64,000 nt of DNA. Source: Costus lasius. Lineage: Eukaryota; Streptophyta; Magnoliopsida; Zingiberales; Costaceae. The position numbers were made by a program, and so were the translations under genes. The notes below the pieces were generated by a model. It was not told where the DNA came from and ran no database searches. It worked only from the letters and a program-made list of their open reading frames with translations. The stretch is taken from the NCBI GenBank assembly GCA_027563935.2, contig CM050454.1:23309501-23373500 (forward strand). Reading direction: 5' to 3'. Positions 32,787 through 43,460 of this stretch are shown piece by piece (position 1 is the first letter of the stretch; every line of letters starts with the position of its first letter).

Positions 32787-35700
32787 CTAGAAGTTGAGGA
32801 ATCTCAACCCCATATCTCTAGCGTGACCATCATGCTTCTACTGCGCCAAAGCCTTGGTCAATGGGTCTGCCAGATTGTTCTCTGTGTCTACTCTGCTAAT
32901 CTTGACATCACCTCTGTCAATGATCTCTCTGATCAGGTGAAATCTTCTGAGTATGTGTTTGGATCTTTGATGAGACCGTGGTTCCTTGGCTTGTGCAATT
33001 GCTCCATTGTTGTCACAGTAGAGTTCAAAGGGATCCATTGCACTAGGTACCACCTGAAGATCACATAAGAACTTCCTTATCCAAACAGCTTCCTTGGCTG
33101 CCTCAGAAGCAGCCACATACTCAACTTCAGTTGTAGAATCTGCTATGGTGGATTGCTTGAAGCTCTTCCAACATAAAGCGCCTCCATTTATCTTGAACAC
33201 ATAGCCGGCCTGCGATCTAAAGTCGTCAGGGTCAGACTGGAACGATGCGTCAGTATAGCCCTGCATACTGAGCTCTTCCTGTCCCCCATAGACCAATAAC
33301 AGATCCTTAGTTCTTCTCAGATACTTTAGGATGTTCTTTACAGCCACCCAGTGCTGCAGACCTGGATTGGATTGGTATCGGCTGGTTATGCTCACAGCAT
33401 ATGCCACATCTGGTCTAGTACACAACATTGCATACATGATCGATCCTACTGCCGAAGCATAAGGAATTCGACTCATGTCATCCCTCTCAGCCTGTGTTGT
33501 AGGACACTGGCTCTTTGAGAGAGTAAGGCCATGTCTCACTGGAAGGTATCCTTTCTTGGACTGCTCCATGTAGAACCTCTCCAGTACCTTATCAATGTAA
33601 GTACTCTGACTAAGGGCCAAGAGTCTCTTGGATCTATCCCGGTAGATCCTCACGCCTAGAATGTAGGCGGCCTCCCCTAAGTCTTTCATCTCGAAACACT
33701 TCCCCAACCATGTCTTCACAGCTTGAAGACTAGGGATGTCGTTTCCGATGAGCAGTATGTCATCAACATACAAGACCAAAAAAATCACCAAGCTCCCACT
33801 GAATTTTCTGTATACACAGGCGTCATCTTCACTTTTGATAAAGCCATAATCTCTCACGGCCTCATCAAATCGAAGATTCCAACTTCGAGATGCTTGTTTT
33901 AATCCATAAATGGACCTCTTTAGCCTGCAGACCTTATTAGCCTCTGCAGGATGGATGAAGCCATCAGGTTGTGACATATACACATCCTCAGTCAGCTTCC
34001 CGTTAAGGAACGCTGTCTTCACATCCATCTGCCATATCTCATAGTTATGATATGCAGCTACAGCAAGCAGAATCCGAATGGATTTAATCATGGCAACCGG
34101 CGAGAAGGTTTCATCATAGTCCACCCCGTGGACTTGTTTAAATCCTTTAGCCACTAGTCTACCCTTATAGGTAACTATTTTGCCATCCATGTCTGTCTTC
34201 CTCTTGAAGACCCATTTACACCCTATGGGTTTTACCCCATCAGGCAGCTCAACCAAATCCCAGACTTGGTTAGCCGACATGGAATCCATCTCGGATCGCA
34301 TGGCGTCAAGCCATTTCTCGGAGTCCGGTCCACTGACCGCCTCATCATAGGTTCTAGGTTCATCCTCAATGATGAAGATCCCATCATGTTGGGTCGGTAG
34401 CGACCCATACCTTTCAGGTGCACGACGAATTCTCCCAGACCTACGCGGGACCTGTGTCTGAGCCTCAGGTTGCCTAGCAACCGGTGCAGGTGGCTCAGAT
34501 TCCATCTCTTTGTCTTGTGCTTGCACTTGGATCTCATCCAAGTCAAACTTCCTCCCACTAACTTCTTTCATAAGAAATTCTTTCTCTAGAAAGACAGCAC
34601 CTCGAGCAATAAAAACTTTGTTCTCGGTTGGGACATGGAAGTAGTATCCTTTAGTTTCCTTAGGATACCCCACAAACACACACTTATCAGATCTAGGTTC
34701 TAGCTTGCTAGAATCCTGACGTTTGACATAAGCCTCACATCCCCAGATCCTGATAAACGCGAGATTAGGGCGTCTCCCACTCCACATCTCGTATGGTATT
34801 TTGGAGACACTCTTAGATGGAACAATATTCAGTATCAGAGAAGCTGTTTCTAGTGCATGCCCCCAGAATGATGAAGGTAGAGTTGCATGACTCATCATGG
34901 ATCGAACCATATCCAATAAAGTTTGATTTCTCCTTTCAAACACACCATTCCATTGAGGTGTTCCAGGAGGAGTGAGTTGGGATATGATCCCACACTCTCT
35001 CAGATAGTCAAAGAACTCACCGCTCAGGTATTCTCCACCTCGATCTGATCGAAGAGCTTTAATGGATCTTCCAAGCTGGTTCTCTACTTCATTCTTGAAC
35101 TCCTCGAATTTCTCAAAGGATTCAGATTTATGTCTCATTAAGTAGACATAGCCATACATACTGAAGTCATCAGTGAAGGTAATGAAGTAGTTGTACCCTC
35201 CTCTAGCTTGTTTATTGAAAGGCCCACACACATCAGTATGTATGAGATCTAATAAACCTTCTGCCCTCTCACCAATCTTGGTGAAGGGCGCCTTTGTCAT
35301 TTTCCCTAATAAACAAGGTTCACAAGTATCAAATTCCTCCAAGGAACTTGAATCTAACAATCCATTTGCATGGAGTTGTTGGATGCGATTCTTGTTTATA
35401 TGAGCTAATCGACAGTGCCATAGGAAAGCACCAACTGAACCACTCAGTTTGGTCCTCTTATTGCTTATGTTACAAATAGAACTTTCCATATCCAAGATAT
35501 ATAGACCATTGCACAAAGTACCCTTCCCATAGAACATATTTGCAAATGAAAAAGAACAGGAGTTCTTATTTATTTCAAATTTAAATCCTTTCCTTGCTAA
35601 GCAAGGAATGGATACAATGTTCTTTGTAAGTGAAGGTACACAAAAGCAATTATCTAGTTCTAATTGAAGTCCAGAAGGCAAGGAGAGAGTCAAAACGCCT

Positions 35701-36568
35701 ACAGCAACAGCAGCAACCTGTGCCCCGTTTCCAACGCGTAGGTCAATCTCTCCAAGCCGCACCGATCTACTTTTCTTGAGCCCCTGCATATTTGTACAAA
35801 TATGAGCTCCACATGCGGTATCCAATACCCATGACATAGAAGTAGAAAGATTGACTTCTGTAACATAGATACCTGAGCTAGAAGTTAAGGCCAAGCCTTT
35901 CTTCTCCTCATTCTGAAGCTGCTTGCAGTCCCTTCTCCAGTGACCCTGCTCGCCACAATGAAAACACCTCTGGTCCTTTGACTTCTTCGCCTTTTTCTTC
36001 AGTGCTTTGGTAGGACCTCTGGCACTGCTCTTAGCACGTGCCTTACCCTTCTTCTTTATCTTCTTGGTCGCAGGGACCAAAAGAACAGAATTGGGTTTGG
36101 TCTTACCCATCTCTCGCTCGGCTGTTTGGAGCATATTCATCAATTCCTCCCGTGTGCACTCAATCCGGTTCATGTTGAAGTTAATGATAAACAGACTGAA
36201 GCTAGGGGGCAGGGAATGCAGAATAAGATCCACAACTAGCTCGTTGTCTATGGTGTGTCCCAGTCTCCTGAGATGATCCACGTTCCCAATGAGTTTGAGA
36301 ACATGGGGTCTCACTGGTGCACCTTCAGACAACTTGCACCGAAAGACTGCTTTGGCGGTGTCAAATCTCTCAGTTCTAGCCTGAGCCTCGAACATCTGTT
36401 TCAGACGAGTAATCATCTGAAAAGCGTTCTGCTCCTCATATTGCACCTGCAGTTCAGGTGCCATACTGGCTAGCATAAGACATGCAACCTCCAAAGAGTC
36501 ATCCTGATGCTTTCTATAAGCATCTCTGTCTGCCGTTCGGGCATTAGGCGGAGGAGCCGCAGGAAGAG
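32787..36568 (-). pseudogene. R2-b gag-pol: 5'-truncated, early TAG near the C-terminus
   Basis: The frame is open from the joint at 36568 to TAG at 32838-32840, over 1200 codons. It lacks about the first 40 gag residues and any ATG start. The rest is complete: CCHC knuckle (C-F-H-C-G-E-Q-G-H-W-R-R-D-C), protease WVLDTACGAHI, HHCC finger, integrase with S-D-R-G-G-E-Y and an E-R-R-N motif, RT with MDVKTAFLNG and YVDD, RNase H. TAG at 32838-32840 replaces the CAG found in R1 (L-A-Q-Q-K-H); 17 codons further, the usual M-G-L-R-F-L-N-F tail and TAG at 32787-32789 are still in frame. The conserved integrase N-G-V-S-E reads N-G-V-F-E here. The protein is clearly related to R1 but well diverged, so R2 is a separate family. 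Confidence 0.93.
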
Positions 36569-37269
36569 GTGTAACTTGGTGGATATACTAGACTGACCCG
36601 CAGTAAGGCTGTAACTTGGTGTCATGAGTTAAGCTCACAAGTGACAGGAGATCCATTGATCCCTTGACTTGAGGTCATTGACTATTCTATATGGTTAAGG
36701 ACATACTTTGATACAACCTAACACCTCGCCGTAGTAGGGAGGTCATAACGATTGTCATTGGGTATGTCACAACCCAGATGAGAAGATCAATGGATAGACA
36801 TAGGATTTGCCCATTCCTGCGGGAAGCTTGATATCCATGGGGCCCCCCTAGGGTTGCATGACTAAAAGTGTATGGCTATACCTAGGTGAAAGCTTGATTT
36901 AGTCATGACCATGAGATTAGGTGAAAACAAAGTGGTGACACACTTTGTCCAATCGGATATCAGTTTGGCAAAGAGACTGTAATGCACCGGTATCTTGTTG
37001 CGATGATGGGGATGTCGATGCTGATATCCATTCCGAAGACTTGGGTAGCAGCGATGCACTGCTAGGTGCCACTCACTGCTTGTGATTACCTAAGTTCATC
37101 AGTGCCAATGTTAGAGGAACCTACATGGTCGCACAACTTGAAACTCGGGTTCTCGTATTGATCGGGTAGCCTAATAATCGAGTTATTGGATAACTCGGAT
37201 CTATTTGGGAGAATCCATCAGCACCATTGTGCCTGATGAGATGGAAGTGATTTATTGGAGCTAACTTCT

Positions 37270-37500
37270 TTTTTGGGCCAGAAATGCGCCCAATAGGTCA
37301 AATGGACCAAATGGGCCAAATAGGCCAAGTAGGCCAATTGGGTCAAATGGGGCCAAATGAAGCCTAACATGGAGCATGGACCAATGGGCCTCCAAGCCCA
37401 ATGGGCGTGAAAGCCCAGTTAGGGCGTGTGGCCTAATGGGCCTTGAGGCACAATGGGCCGTCAGGCCTAATGGGCCATGACAATAAGTTGTCTAGCCCAA
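37270..37500 (+). promoter_or_regulatory. Cluster of TGGGCC / AGCCCA motifs in the R2-c LTR
   Basis: At least six TGGGCC and three AGCCCA motifs lie in about 230 bp, mixed with relatives such as TAGGCC and TGGGTC. TGGGCC and TGGGCT are the plant site II element bound by TCP factors (known). The cluster is 340-570 bp upstream of the TATA box. It may have grown by local duplication rather than by selection. Confidence 0.6.
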
Positions 37501-37519
37501 TAGACATCATAGTGAAATA

Positions 37520-37815
37520 AATAATGTATTTAATTATAGGAATTAAATTCTGTATTTAATTTTGTATTTAATTCTGTAATTAATTCTGAGATTAATGATG
37601 AATTTAATTCTGAATTTAATTCTGAATTTAAATCTGAATTTAATTCTGAATTTGAAGAGTCATTTCATTAATAACCATTATGAAACTTTAATTCAAGATT
37701 TTAATGGGCCATTATGAGACTTTAATTCAGAGTTTAATTATATATTTAATTCTGAATTTAATTCTATAATTAATGACGAATTAATTCAGACATTAATTAT
37801 GAATTTAATTCAAAA
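37520..37815 (+). repeat. AT-rich degenerate tandem repeat in the R2-c LTR
   Basis: Many imperfect copies of a roughly 12-bp unit like ATTTAATTCTGA, between the TGGGCC cluster and the TATA box. The R2-d LTR lacks this block. Confidence 0.8.
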
Positions 37816-37837
37816 CGCAAAAGGTCACCACGATTTC

Positions 37838-37845
37838 TATAAAAG
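37838..37845 (+). promoter_or_regulatory. TATA box of the R2-c LTR
   Basis: TATAAAAG followed by a purine-rich GAGAGAGGGAGGG stretch. It fits the U3/R boundary of the LTR, about 410 bp before the LTR end, similar to the box in R2-d. Confidence 0.65.
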
Positions 37846-38251
37846 AGAGAGGGAGGGTTGAGAGTTTGCGCCTAAGGCTTTTGATGCTTGCTTCCTTCTC
37901 CTTGGCGCCATCTTTCTCTCTTCTTCCCTCTTCTCTAGGAGGTAGCAAGGTTGGACCTTGGCAGCATTTTTCCATAGCTTCAAGCTCCCAGTGGCATGGA
38001 TCTTCTTCCAGAGGCTAGCACCGGGCGTGGAAGAAGAGAACTCGAGTGTCGGCTGTCTGCGAGACTACAGAGGGCGAACATTTGGGCGCCTGCATCGCAT
38101 CCTTCACATTGCTTCAAGGTATCATCTCCTACTCACTATGTCGATTCCTTCGCATAACTCGATCTTCTGGGTTTTTGGGACTCGCCTGTTTCGGGGATTG
38201 CTTCCGCTGTGCTTGTTTTAAAATTTTTAAAATCCCCGGGGTTTCCCAACA

Positions 38252-39408
38252 ATATTCCTGAGTGGAGAGACTTTTTGAGCAAACTAATCTTTAAACAGTT
38301 ATACACCCTTTCCTATTAGCACTACAACATTGTTTAATGTATACAATATAGTAGTATAATAGAACTCATGGCCATAATCATGAAATGTCAATGGAGTTGT
38401 TCACTTGACCTCTAGCTCTCTCGCTCTTTCTTTATTTTGTGGGAGCCAATCATGGGCATGGTACTTAAATTGTTCTCAATCTTTCTACATAAGGGTTAAA
38501 ATAAATTTGGTATTAATTTCCCCCTATTACTTGATCGAAACAGATTTAAAGTATACCAGCTCATGGTATAATAAGATCTTTAGACCAGAGTAGTTAAAGC
38601 AAGTCTCTTTATACCAGTATCACCAATTTTCTTTACATGAAAATTCTCTCTTTAAGTAAAAATAAAAAAAATAAACTTAAGTAGCTATTTATTTAGCTCA
38701 TATCACAAGGACGCGCAATATTTCATATTCACATTTTATCCATACTAGAATTGTGTTTACTCAATAATCTTATCCCGCATGCAATTCCAAAAATCTTTAA
38801 GCTATCAAATCAATTACTCAAAAATACTTCATAAATACATTATCAAGGATAAAACCAACTCATGCCACTAAAATTATAGACATTCAATATTATAGTTTGA
38901 TATAACCTGAACATAAGCAATATATTTGTAAGCAACTTAGACTTGGATCATTGCATACTATACATCATTTATTCCTAAATTACAAATGAAAACCAAACAT
39001 GCAACATTCATCGAAAAATGATATTCCACAGGCATTGTAAGATCACAGCATAACATCATATTGTTGCATACCATACTGAGTCTTATTCATTACAGCAAAA
39101 TCAAGCATCGCATTTTAATTACCATCACACCAACAAAATGCTAGCATCACATATCAAAAACCATCATACTGAGACAATACTAGCATCACATATCAAATAC
39201 CATCATCATGCAAACATCATCAATCAACATCATAAAATACATGTCAAAACATATTCGTCAAGGTAACATTGTTGAATACATGTCAGAATGCAAGAAGCCA
39301 AATACATGTCGAAGTACATGCCATCCCACCAAGAATAGTATGTATTGTCCTCGATGCAGAAAATGGAACAAGTCCAAGGGAAAAAGAAACTCACAAAATC
39401 AATTAGAC
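38252..39408. other. AT-rich DNA without recognisable genes
   Basis: No supported coding region or mobile-element boundary. A 39-bp-spaced direct repeat around TAGCATCACATATCAAA occurs at about 39140 and 39180. It may be the 3' flank of the element whose transposase end lies at 39409-39600. Confidence 0.4.
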
Positions 39409-39600
39409 TCAGGTGCTCTCATAGTCATCCTCCTCCTCGTCCTCACTCCCATTAGCTCCTCCGTGGCCGTCGTTGCGAGACGTAGGTATTGAAAGGTGCT
39501 GCTGCAGATAATCCTCTATCGCGTTGAGGGTATCAAGTGTCTTCTTTTGGTTCTACTCCAGGCGTGATATATCAAGCCACATCCTCCCTGCTCGACATTC
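39409..39600 (-). pseudogene. C-terminal remnant of a plant DNA-transposon transposase
   Basis: On the minus strand a frame reads M-W-L-D-I-S-R-L-E, then TAG at 39553-39555, then N-Q-K-K-T-L-D-T-L-N-A-I-E-D-Y-L-Q-Q, a glycine/asparagine linker and a very acidic end E-D-E-E-E-D-D-Y-E-S-T, with TGA at 39409-39411. This helical segment with an acidic tail resembles the C-terminus of plant En/Spm-like transposases (Transposase_24 type). The TAG replaces what is probably a glutamine. I could not follow the protein further upstream. The family call is tentative. Confidence 0.45.
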
Positions 39601-39784
39601 ATTTGATTCAGTATGGTCTCGATCGAAACTGAGGAAGATGGTGTAGTGGCAAAAGATGGATTGAGATGCGGTATGCTCTACGGTGGTGGTGGTGATGTAG
39701 GAGGAGTGATCTCCATCCGATCTTCTCCACCCTAAGTGGGATCAATTCTCTAATTTTGAAGAACTCGCATCATAGTGCGGTTCC

Positions 39785-40246
39785 ACCCAATACAACCATT
39801 ATGACCTCCCTACTATAGTGAGGAGTTAGGTTGTATCAAAGCATACCCCTTACCATATAGAGATATGACCTCCCTTAAGTCAAAAGACAAATGCACCTAT
39901 GTCATTGTCGATTTTAACTTAAGACACTAAGTTAAAATCTCATGGCGAGTCAATCGAGTAGATCTACCTTGATATACTCATATGTCTGTGTTTAGCCCCT
40001 TGTGCTTAACCAGCGCATAAACTAGTCTCACTTGCATCTTAATTATCCCTTATCTACTATGGTACTCGACTAGATACATAACACTTGAGATATGATCTAT
40101 TTCTGGGGACTTATCATGTAAACATATATATGCGTAGACGTATAGAAAAACATGACAATGACAATGCTAGTATTTGTATAAATATCATAAGTAAATATAG
40201 TACAAATGTCTAAACTAACAACTGGTCCTAGGGCATAACACTAACA
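39785..40246 (-). repeat. Old R2-like LTR relic
   Basis: Its order of blocks matches the first part of R2 LTRs read in reverse: a CATTATGACCTCCC piece, GTTAGGTTGTATCAAAGCAT, ACCATATAGA, a GACTAGTCTCAC-like part, CATGACAATGACAATGC, then GGTCCTAGGGCAT and an end CACTAACA. It is heavily mutated and has lost the rest of the LTR, so it is much older than the other R2 copies. Confidence 0.7.
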
Positions 40247-41977
40247 CTCTACTCTCGTAAAATCATCATAGCTCCATTTATGTTCACTAGTGTCTACGTA
40301 AAGTCACATTTGTCTTTGGCTATTTTTTTTTTTTTTTTTTTGCCTTTGACAAACTTGCACTTGGCTCCTTCTAATTGTTTTCACTAGCCACCTCATGCAC
40401 TCGCATTCAACTCTATTGAACTCCTTCCTCACGCACTTGCTTTTAGTGCCAACAGTCATATAACTCGTGACCTCGGCAATACAATCATTGACGGCCATCA
40501 ACACTTTCCTTGTTGATGTCTATCAAAGTTTTGAAGCTATGTAAGTTTTGAGGTTTATGACTCAAGTTATAAAATATAATGTTCTACACATATAGGTTTA
40601 GGTTTTTCATCGTAAAATAAGTATTTGTTCATTGAAAGCTTCACAATCAAGGTTGTAATTAGCACAACAGATGTTATTCTTTTACGGTTAAGGTCATAAA
40701 AGCTATACTTGTTAGAATTTATAAAAAAATAGTAGAAAAAAACCTTACAACTGTAATGTGTAAAACAATCATAACCATCAAAATTTTTATGGCTGTAACA
40801 ATGTTGGCCTAAACTATGAATTCTTTGTGTACAAATTTCTTATTTTACAACATCAAAATTTAAATAACAGGCGTAAATAAGTCTATGTTTATACTAAGAC
40901 CTATTTTACGACGTGAGCAGTAAAGCTTTAACAACCGTCAATGAGGAGAGTGTTGGTCACGGTTACGAGCTTTAAGGTGGCTGAAGCAAAAAATGGGTGA
41001 GTGAGGAAGTCGCCGGTGAATTGGACAAAGCTGATCGTGAAAGATTTATATCTGTTTTAGTTACACCATTATATTCTTTTTTCAACACTAGTTTGTGGGC
41101 AAACCTAATTAACAAGTATATTCTTTTTTCAACACTAGTTTGTCATGCTTCCAAGTCTCAAAATTGATTTTCCTTTTAATTTATCTATATGACTGTTCAA
41201 TATCATAGTATTCAATGCTGTTATATTACTAATAATAACAGCATGCATGGAATGGTTCAGAAAATTAAAACCCAACCGGTAACCTGTATAGTTTGGGTAT
41301 TATTGATTTTGAAAAATAATCGTCACAAAATATAAATAATATGTAGGTATAATATTAATGGCCAAGATTTCCGCAAAGTTAATGCATTCCCAATTGGTCG
41401 TCCACGTATTAACTAGCACATACACGTAATCCTTGGTAGGTGTCGCAGAAGAGACGGGTGGGAACCAGCGTTCCACGTTGCCTAGGTTATCAGCACCCGT
41501 GGATTTCTTGCCTGGCACAATTAATTACTTGCCGTCTTTTTCAGGCTGGACAACAAGTTATAAGTGGCTGTTATATTGAATTTTGGTAATCAAGCATTTC
41601 TCCAGCGTGTATATTTGATAATTAAGCGTTTGCTCAGCCACACAAACTGTGACTCGTGCAGAGAAACCCTGTCTCTCATTTCTAGTCATTCATTGTTGAA
41701 AACCAAGTTCAGCTTATTTCCCTTGTCTCTTAGGTTTCCTCTTTGTTGAAACAAGGCTAGAGATCAAATGAATCTTTGCTAGGCATCCCATAAGTTACGT
41801 TTTACTACTAAAGCGCCTTCATATATCGATCTACTGCTGGGTATATAATACTTCATCCATCGTGAAAATTGTACTTTACACAGAAGACATGCAGGCAAAA
41901 GAGTGAGAAGAAAATGGGAAATGCCATGGATTGGATACACGTGAACCATGCATGCTTAAATTTAGATATCATTGATC
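40247..41977. other. Low-copy-looking DNA without a supported gene
   Basis: AT-rich. Holds a 19-T run at 40323-40341 and a 27-bp direct repeat (41070-41096 and 41117-41143, core TTCTTTTTTCAACACTAG). The part from about 41550 to 41977 is downstream of the gene at 41978 and probably includes its 3' untranslated region and flank. Confidence 0.45.
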
Positions 41978-42316
41978 TCAGTAGCTCCCGTTCTCTGGAA
42001 TGCTTTGAAGAACCGGTATCCAGCAGTCCCTGCCTCCGTTGGGGCTGGCACCGGACCCCAATTGGATTCCTCCTACCTTGCAGATCAGCGTGTCGACCTT
42101 GCTGTTCCCAAGCATGGAAAGCAGTTGAGCCGCCTCTTTCTTGGTCATCACCACCGATACTCTGACAGAATCCTTGTTGCGCTCCTCTTCCTCGCCCTCA
42201 GCTTCGCTTTTGTTCGCGCGAGCCACCCCTCCTTTCACCCTCATCCTTGTTGTCCTTTCCACATGAAAGCTTCTCTTGGCCTGTCTCCTGGACTCATGAG
42301 CAAAGCAGTTCCCCAT
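41978..42316 (-). CDS. Small plant protein of 112 aa with N-terminal MGNC, function unknown
   Basis: The only probable host gene seen. The frame runs from ATG 42314-42316 to TGA 41978-41980 without an intron. Gly2 and Cys4 in MGNC fit N-myristoylation and palmitoylation, so membrane attachment is likely (inference). It has a basic segment around residues 10-35, an acidic E-A-E-G-E-E-E-E-R stretch near 40, then a hydrophobic/basic S-V-R-V-S-V-V-M-T-K-K-E-A-A-Q-L-L-S-M-L block and a C-terminal W-I-P-V-L-Q-S-I-P-E-N motif. A V-M-T-K-(K/R)-(E/Q)...L-L block with a W-x-P-x-L-x-S-I-P-E end recalls short plant proteins near the DUF4228/PADRE group. I am not certain of that family. Codon composition is GC-richer than the surroundings. 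The overlapping plus-strand frame (41972-42373) is taken as a shadow because the minus protein carries recognisable motifs and has promoter elements upstream. Confidence 0.7.
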   Translation of the reverse strand: MGNCFAHESRRQAKRSFHVERTTRMRVKGGVARANKSEAEGEEEERNKDSVRVSVVMTKKEAAQLLSMLGNSKVDTLICKVGGIQLGSGASPNGGRDCWIPVLQSIPENGSY

Positions 42317-42362
42317 CTACTGTGTGTGAGAGAGAGATGCATTGTTTGGGGGACAAGTGGAG

Positions 42363-42372
42363 ATGATTTATA
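42363..42372 (-). promoter_or_regulatory. Alternative TATA box close to the 41978-42316 gene
   Basis: TATAAATCAT on the minus strand, about 47 bp before the ATG. If used, the 5' leader would be very short, with a CT-rich stretch (TCTCTCTCACACACAG) just before the start codon. Confidence 0.35.
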
Positions 42373-42375
42373 ACA

Positions 42376-42392
42376 GCGAGCGAGCGAGCGAG
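42376..42392 (-). repeat. GCGA/TCGC microsatellite
   Basis: Four TCGC units in the presumed 5' leader or core promoter of the 41978-42316 gene. Confidence 0.85.
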
Positions 42393-42451
42393 GTTGTGGT
42401 AACAGTTTGGGACAGGTTCGCATGGTAAATTAAGAAAAGATCTCCCGTTGA

Positions 42452-42461
42452 CTTTTTATAC
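42452..42461 (-). promoter_or_regulatory. TATA box of the 41978-42316 gene (preferred)
   Basis: TATAAAAAGT on the minus strand, about 136 bp before the ATG. It overlaps a W-box core (TTGACT on plus at 42449-42454), the WRKY binding motif. Confidence 0.5.
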
Positions 42462-42510
42462 GCTCAGGAGTGTTACGTGTAGGATGCTCACTGCCTCGGA
42501 GTGACGCTGC

Positions 42511-42516
42511 CACGTG
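42511..42516. promoter_or_regulatory. G-box CACGTG upstream of the 41978-42316 gene
   Basis: Palindromic CACGTG about 195 bp before the ATG, with another ACGTG core at 42474-42478. Such motifs bind bZIP and bHLH factors and are common in ABA- or stress-responsive promoters (known). Use here is inferred. Confidence 0.45.
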
Positions 42517-42636
42517 TTGCTATTTGTACGTTGTTTACTTAGTTAAAAGGGCATTAATAGATTAAATTAGCGCACAAATAAGTTTAAAATGGCCTGTTTT
42601 TTTCCCATTAATTTCACGTATTAATATACTTATTGC

Positions 42637-42656
42637 TAGATCTGGCAAATCGGGTC
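42637..42656 (+). repeat. Left terminal inverted repeat of the hAT element
   Basis: TAGATCTGGCAAATCGGGTC; resembles TIRs of plant hAT elements. The partner is not in the window as read, because R2-d interrupts the other end. Confidence 0.6.
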
Positions 42657-43460
42657 GAGAGTCATAAATAGATCGTGTCAATTGTGACCCATGACCCAAT
42701 TAAACCAACTCAAATATGATCTGTTTAATTAATTGGGTTAAAATGTGTAACCCAAACATGACCCAAGATTAACCAGGTTAACTTGATACGATCTGAATAA
42801 CTCGTTTATTAAATGAGTCATAATACCTTAACCCGAATACCAACACAGACCTAAATAACATATTTAGTAATTGGGTCACTTATTAACCCGATCTGTTTGA
42901 CCCACACTACCCTATTATAACCAAATTATAAATCACAAGTATACTAATATCATAAATATAACAAAAATCATAAATATAACCAAATCACAAATATCATCAC
43001 AAAAAAAAAAAAAACTCATTCTACATACATCATTTTCCATTTAAATTTTAAAATATCACAAGTATCAAACTATCAATGTATCAATATATCATCATATCAC
43101 AAATATCAAACTATTAATATATCAACTACTTGCTTCAGATCTTTCTTCAAAATGTACATTGTCCATGGACTCCCTATCCACGGACTCTCAACCAAAATGA
43201 GGAGAGCCTTATAGACTTTTAACTTCTTCGCTATTCATAGTGTCACGAGTAAATATACACATGTTAAAAGAGCAAAATTGACATCCTTCTCTTCTATTCG
43301 ACTTTACAAAAAGTGTTAAAAGCCAAAAAAAAAAAAAGAGTTAGCATCTATCTTCAAACCTAAAGAACAAAATAATTTAACATATATTAGTTTATTTATA
43401 AAGAAATATATTATAACATTAAAAATTTACTACTTGAGTTACTATATGTGAAGCTACAAC

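Larger units (their letters stand above)
21596..36568 (-). mobile_element. R2-b: Ty1/copia element, 5' end lost, carrying R1-d
   Basis: Minus orientation. The 3' LTR is 21596-32765, split by R1-d at 22437-31629; PPT 32766-32781; gag-pol 36568 down to 32787. The gag N-terminus, leader, PBS and 5' LTR are absent: at 36568 the gag frame joins a plus-oriented R2 LTR. R2-b was probably inserted in R2-a gag and its right end then removed by a large deletion. It is not autonomous in this form. Confidence 0.9.
36569..38251 (+). repeat. R2-c: R2 LTR lacking its first roughly 250 bp
   Basis: Plus-oriented R2 LTR from the GTGGATATACT block to the end ATCCCCGGGGTTTCCCAACA. It is joined to R2-b gag at 36568 through a filler that repeats 36610-36621. 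What follows 38251 is not a PBS, so this is a 3' LTR or a solo LTR, perhaps the 3' LTR of R2-a. The five bases after it (ATATT) do not match those before R2-a (TTCTT), so that link is unproven. It holds a TGGGCC-rich block, an AT-rich repeat and a TATA box, listed next. Confidence 0.88.

Noticed and set aside
16336..38256. R2-a 5' LTR and R2-c as the two ends of one element with a TSD
   Set aside because: The flanks are TTCTT and ATATT, which do not match; plausible by layout but not supported by a target duplication.
38320..38329. CACTACAACA, which resembles a CACTA transposon end, near the transposase C-terminal relic
   Set aside because: No inverted partner or matching 3-bp duplication was found on the other side, and a 10-base match alone is weak.
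39208..39492. 94-codon plus-strand frame with several cysteines
   Set aside because: It runs antisense through the transposase remnant, and its N-terminal part is AT-rich repeat-like DNA with no recognisable domain.
40304..40504. 66-codon minus-strand frame with a lysine-rich end
   Set aside because: The lysine run is a translation of the 19-T homopolymer; no other support.
41972..42373. 133-codon plus-strand frame overlapping the MGNC gene
   Set aside because: It is antisense to a frame with recognisable motifs and its own promoter signals, and has no motif of its own.
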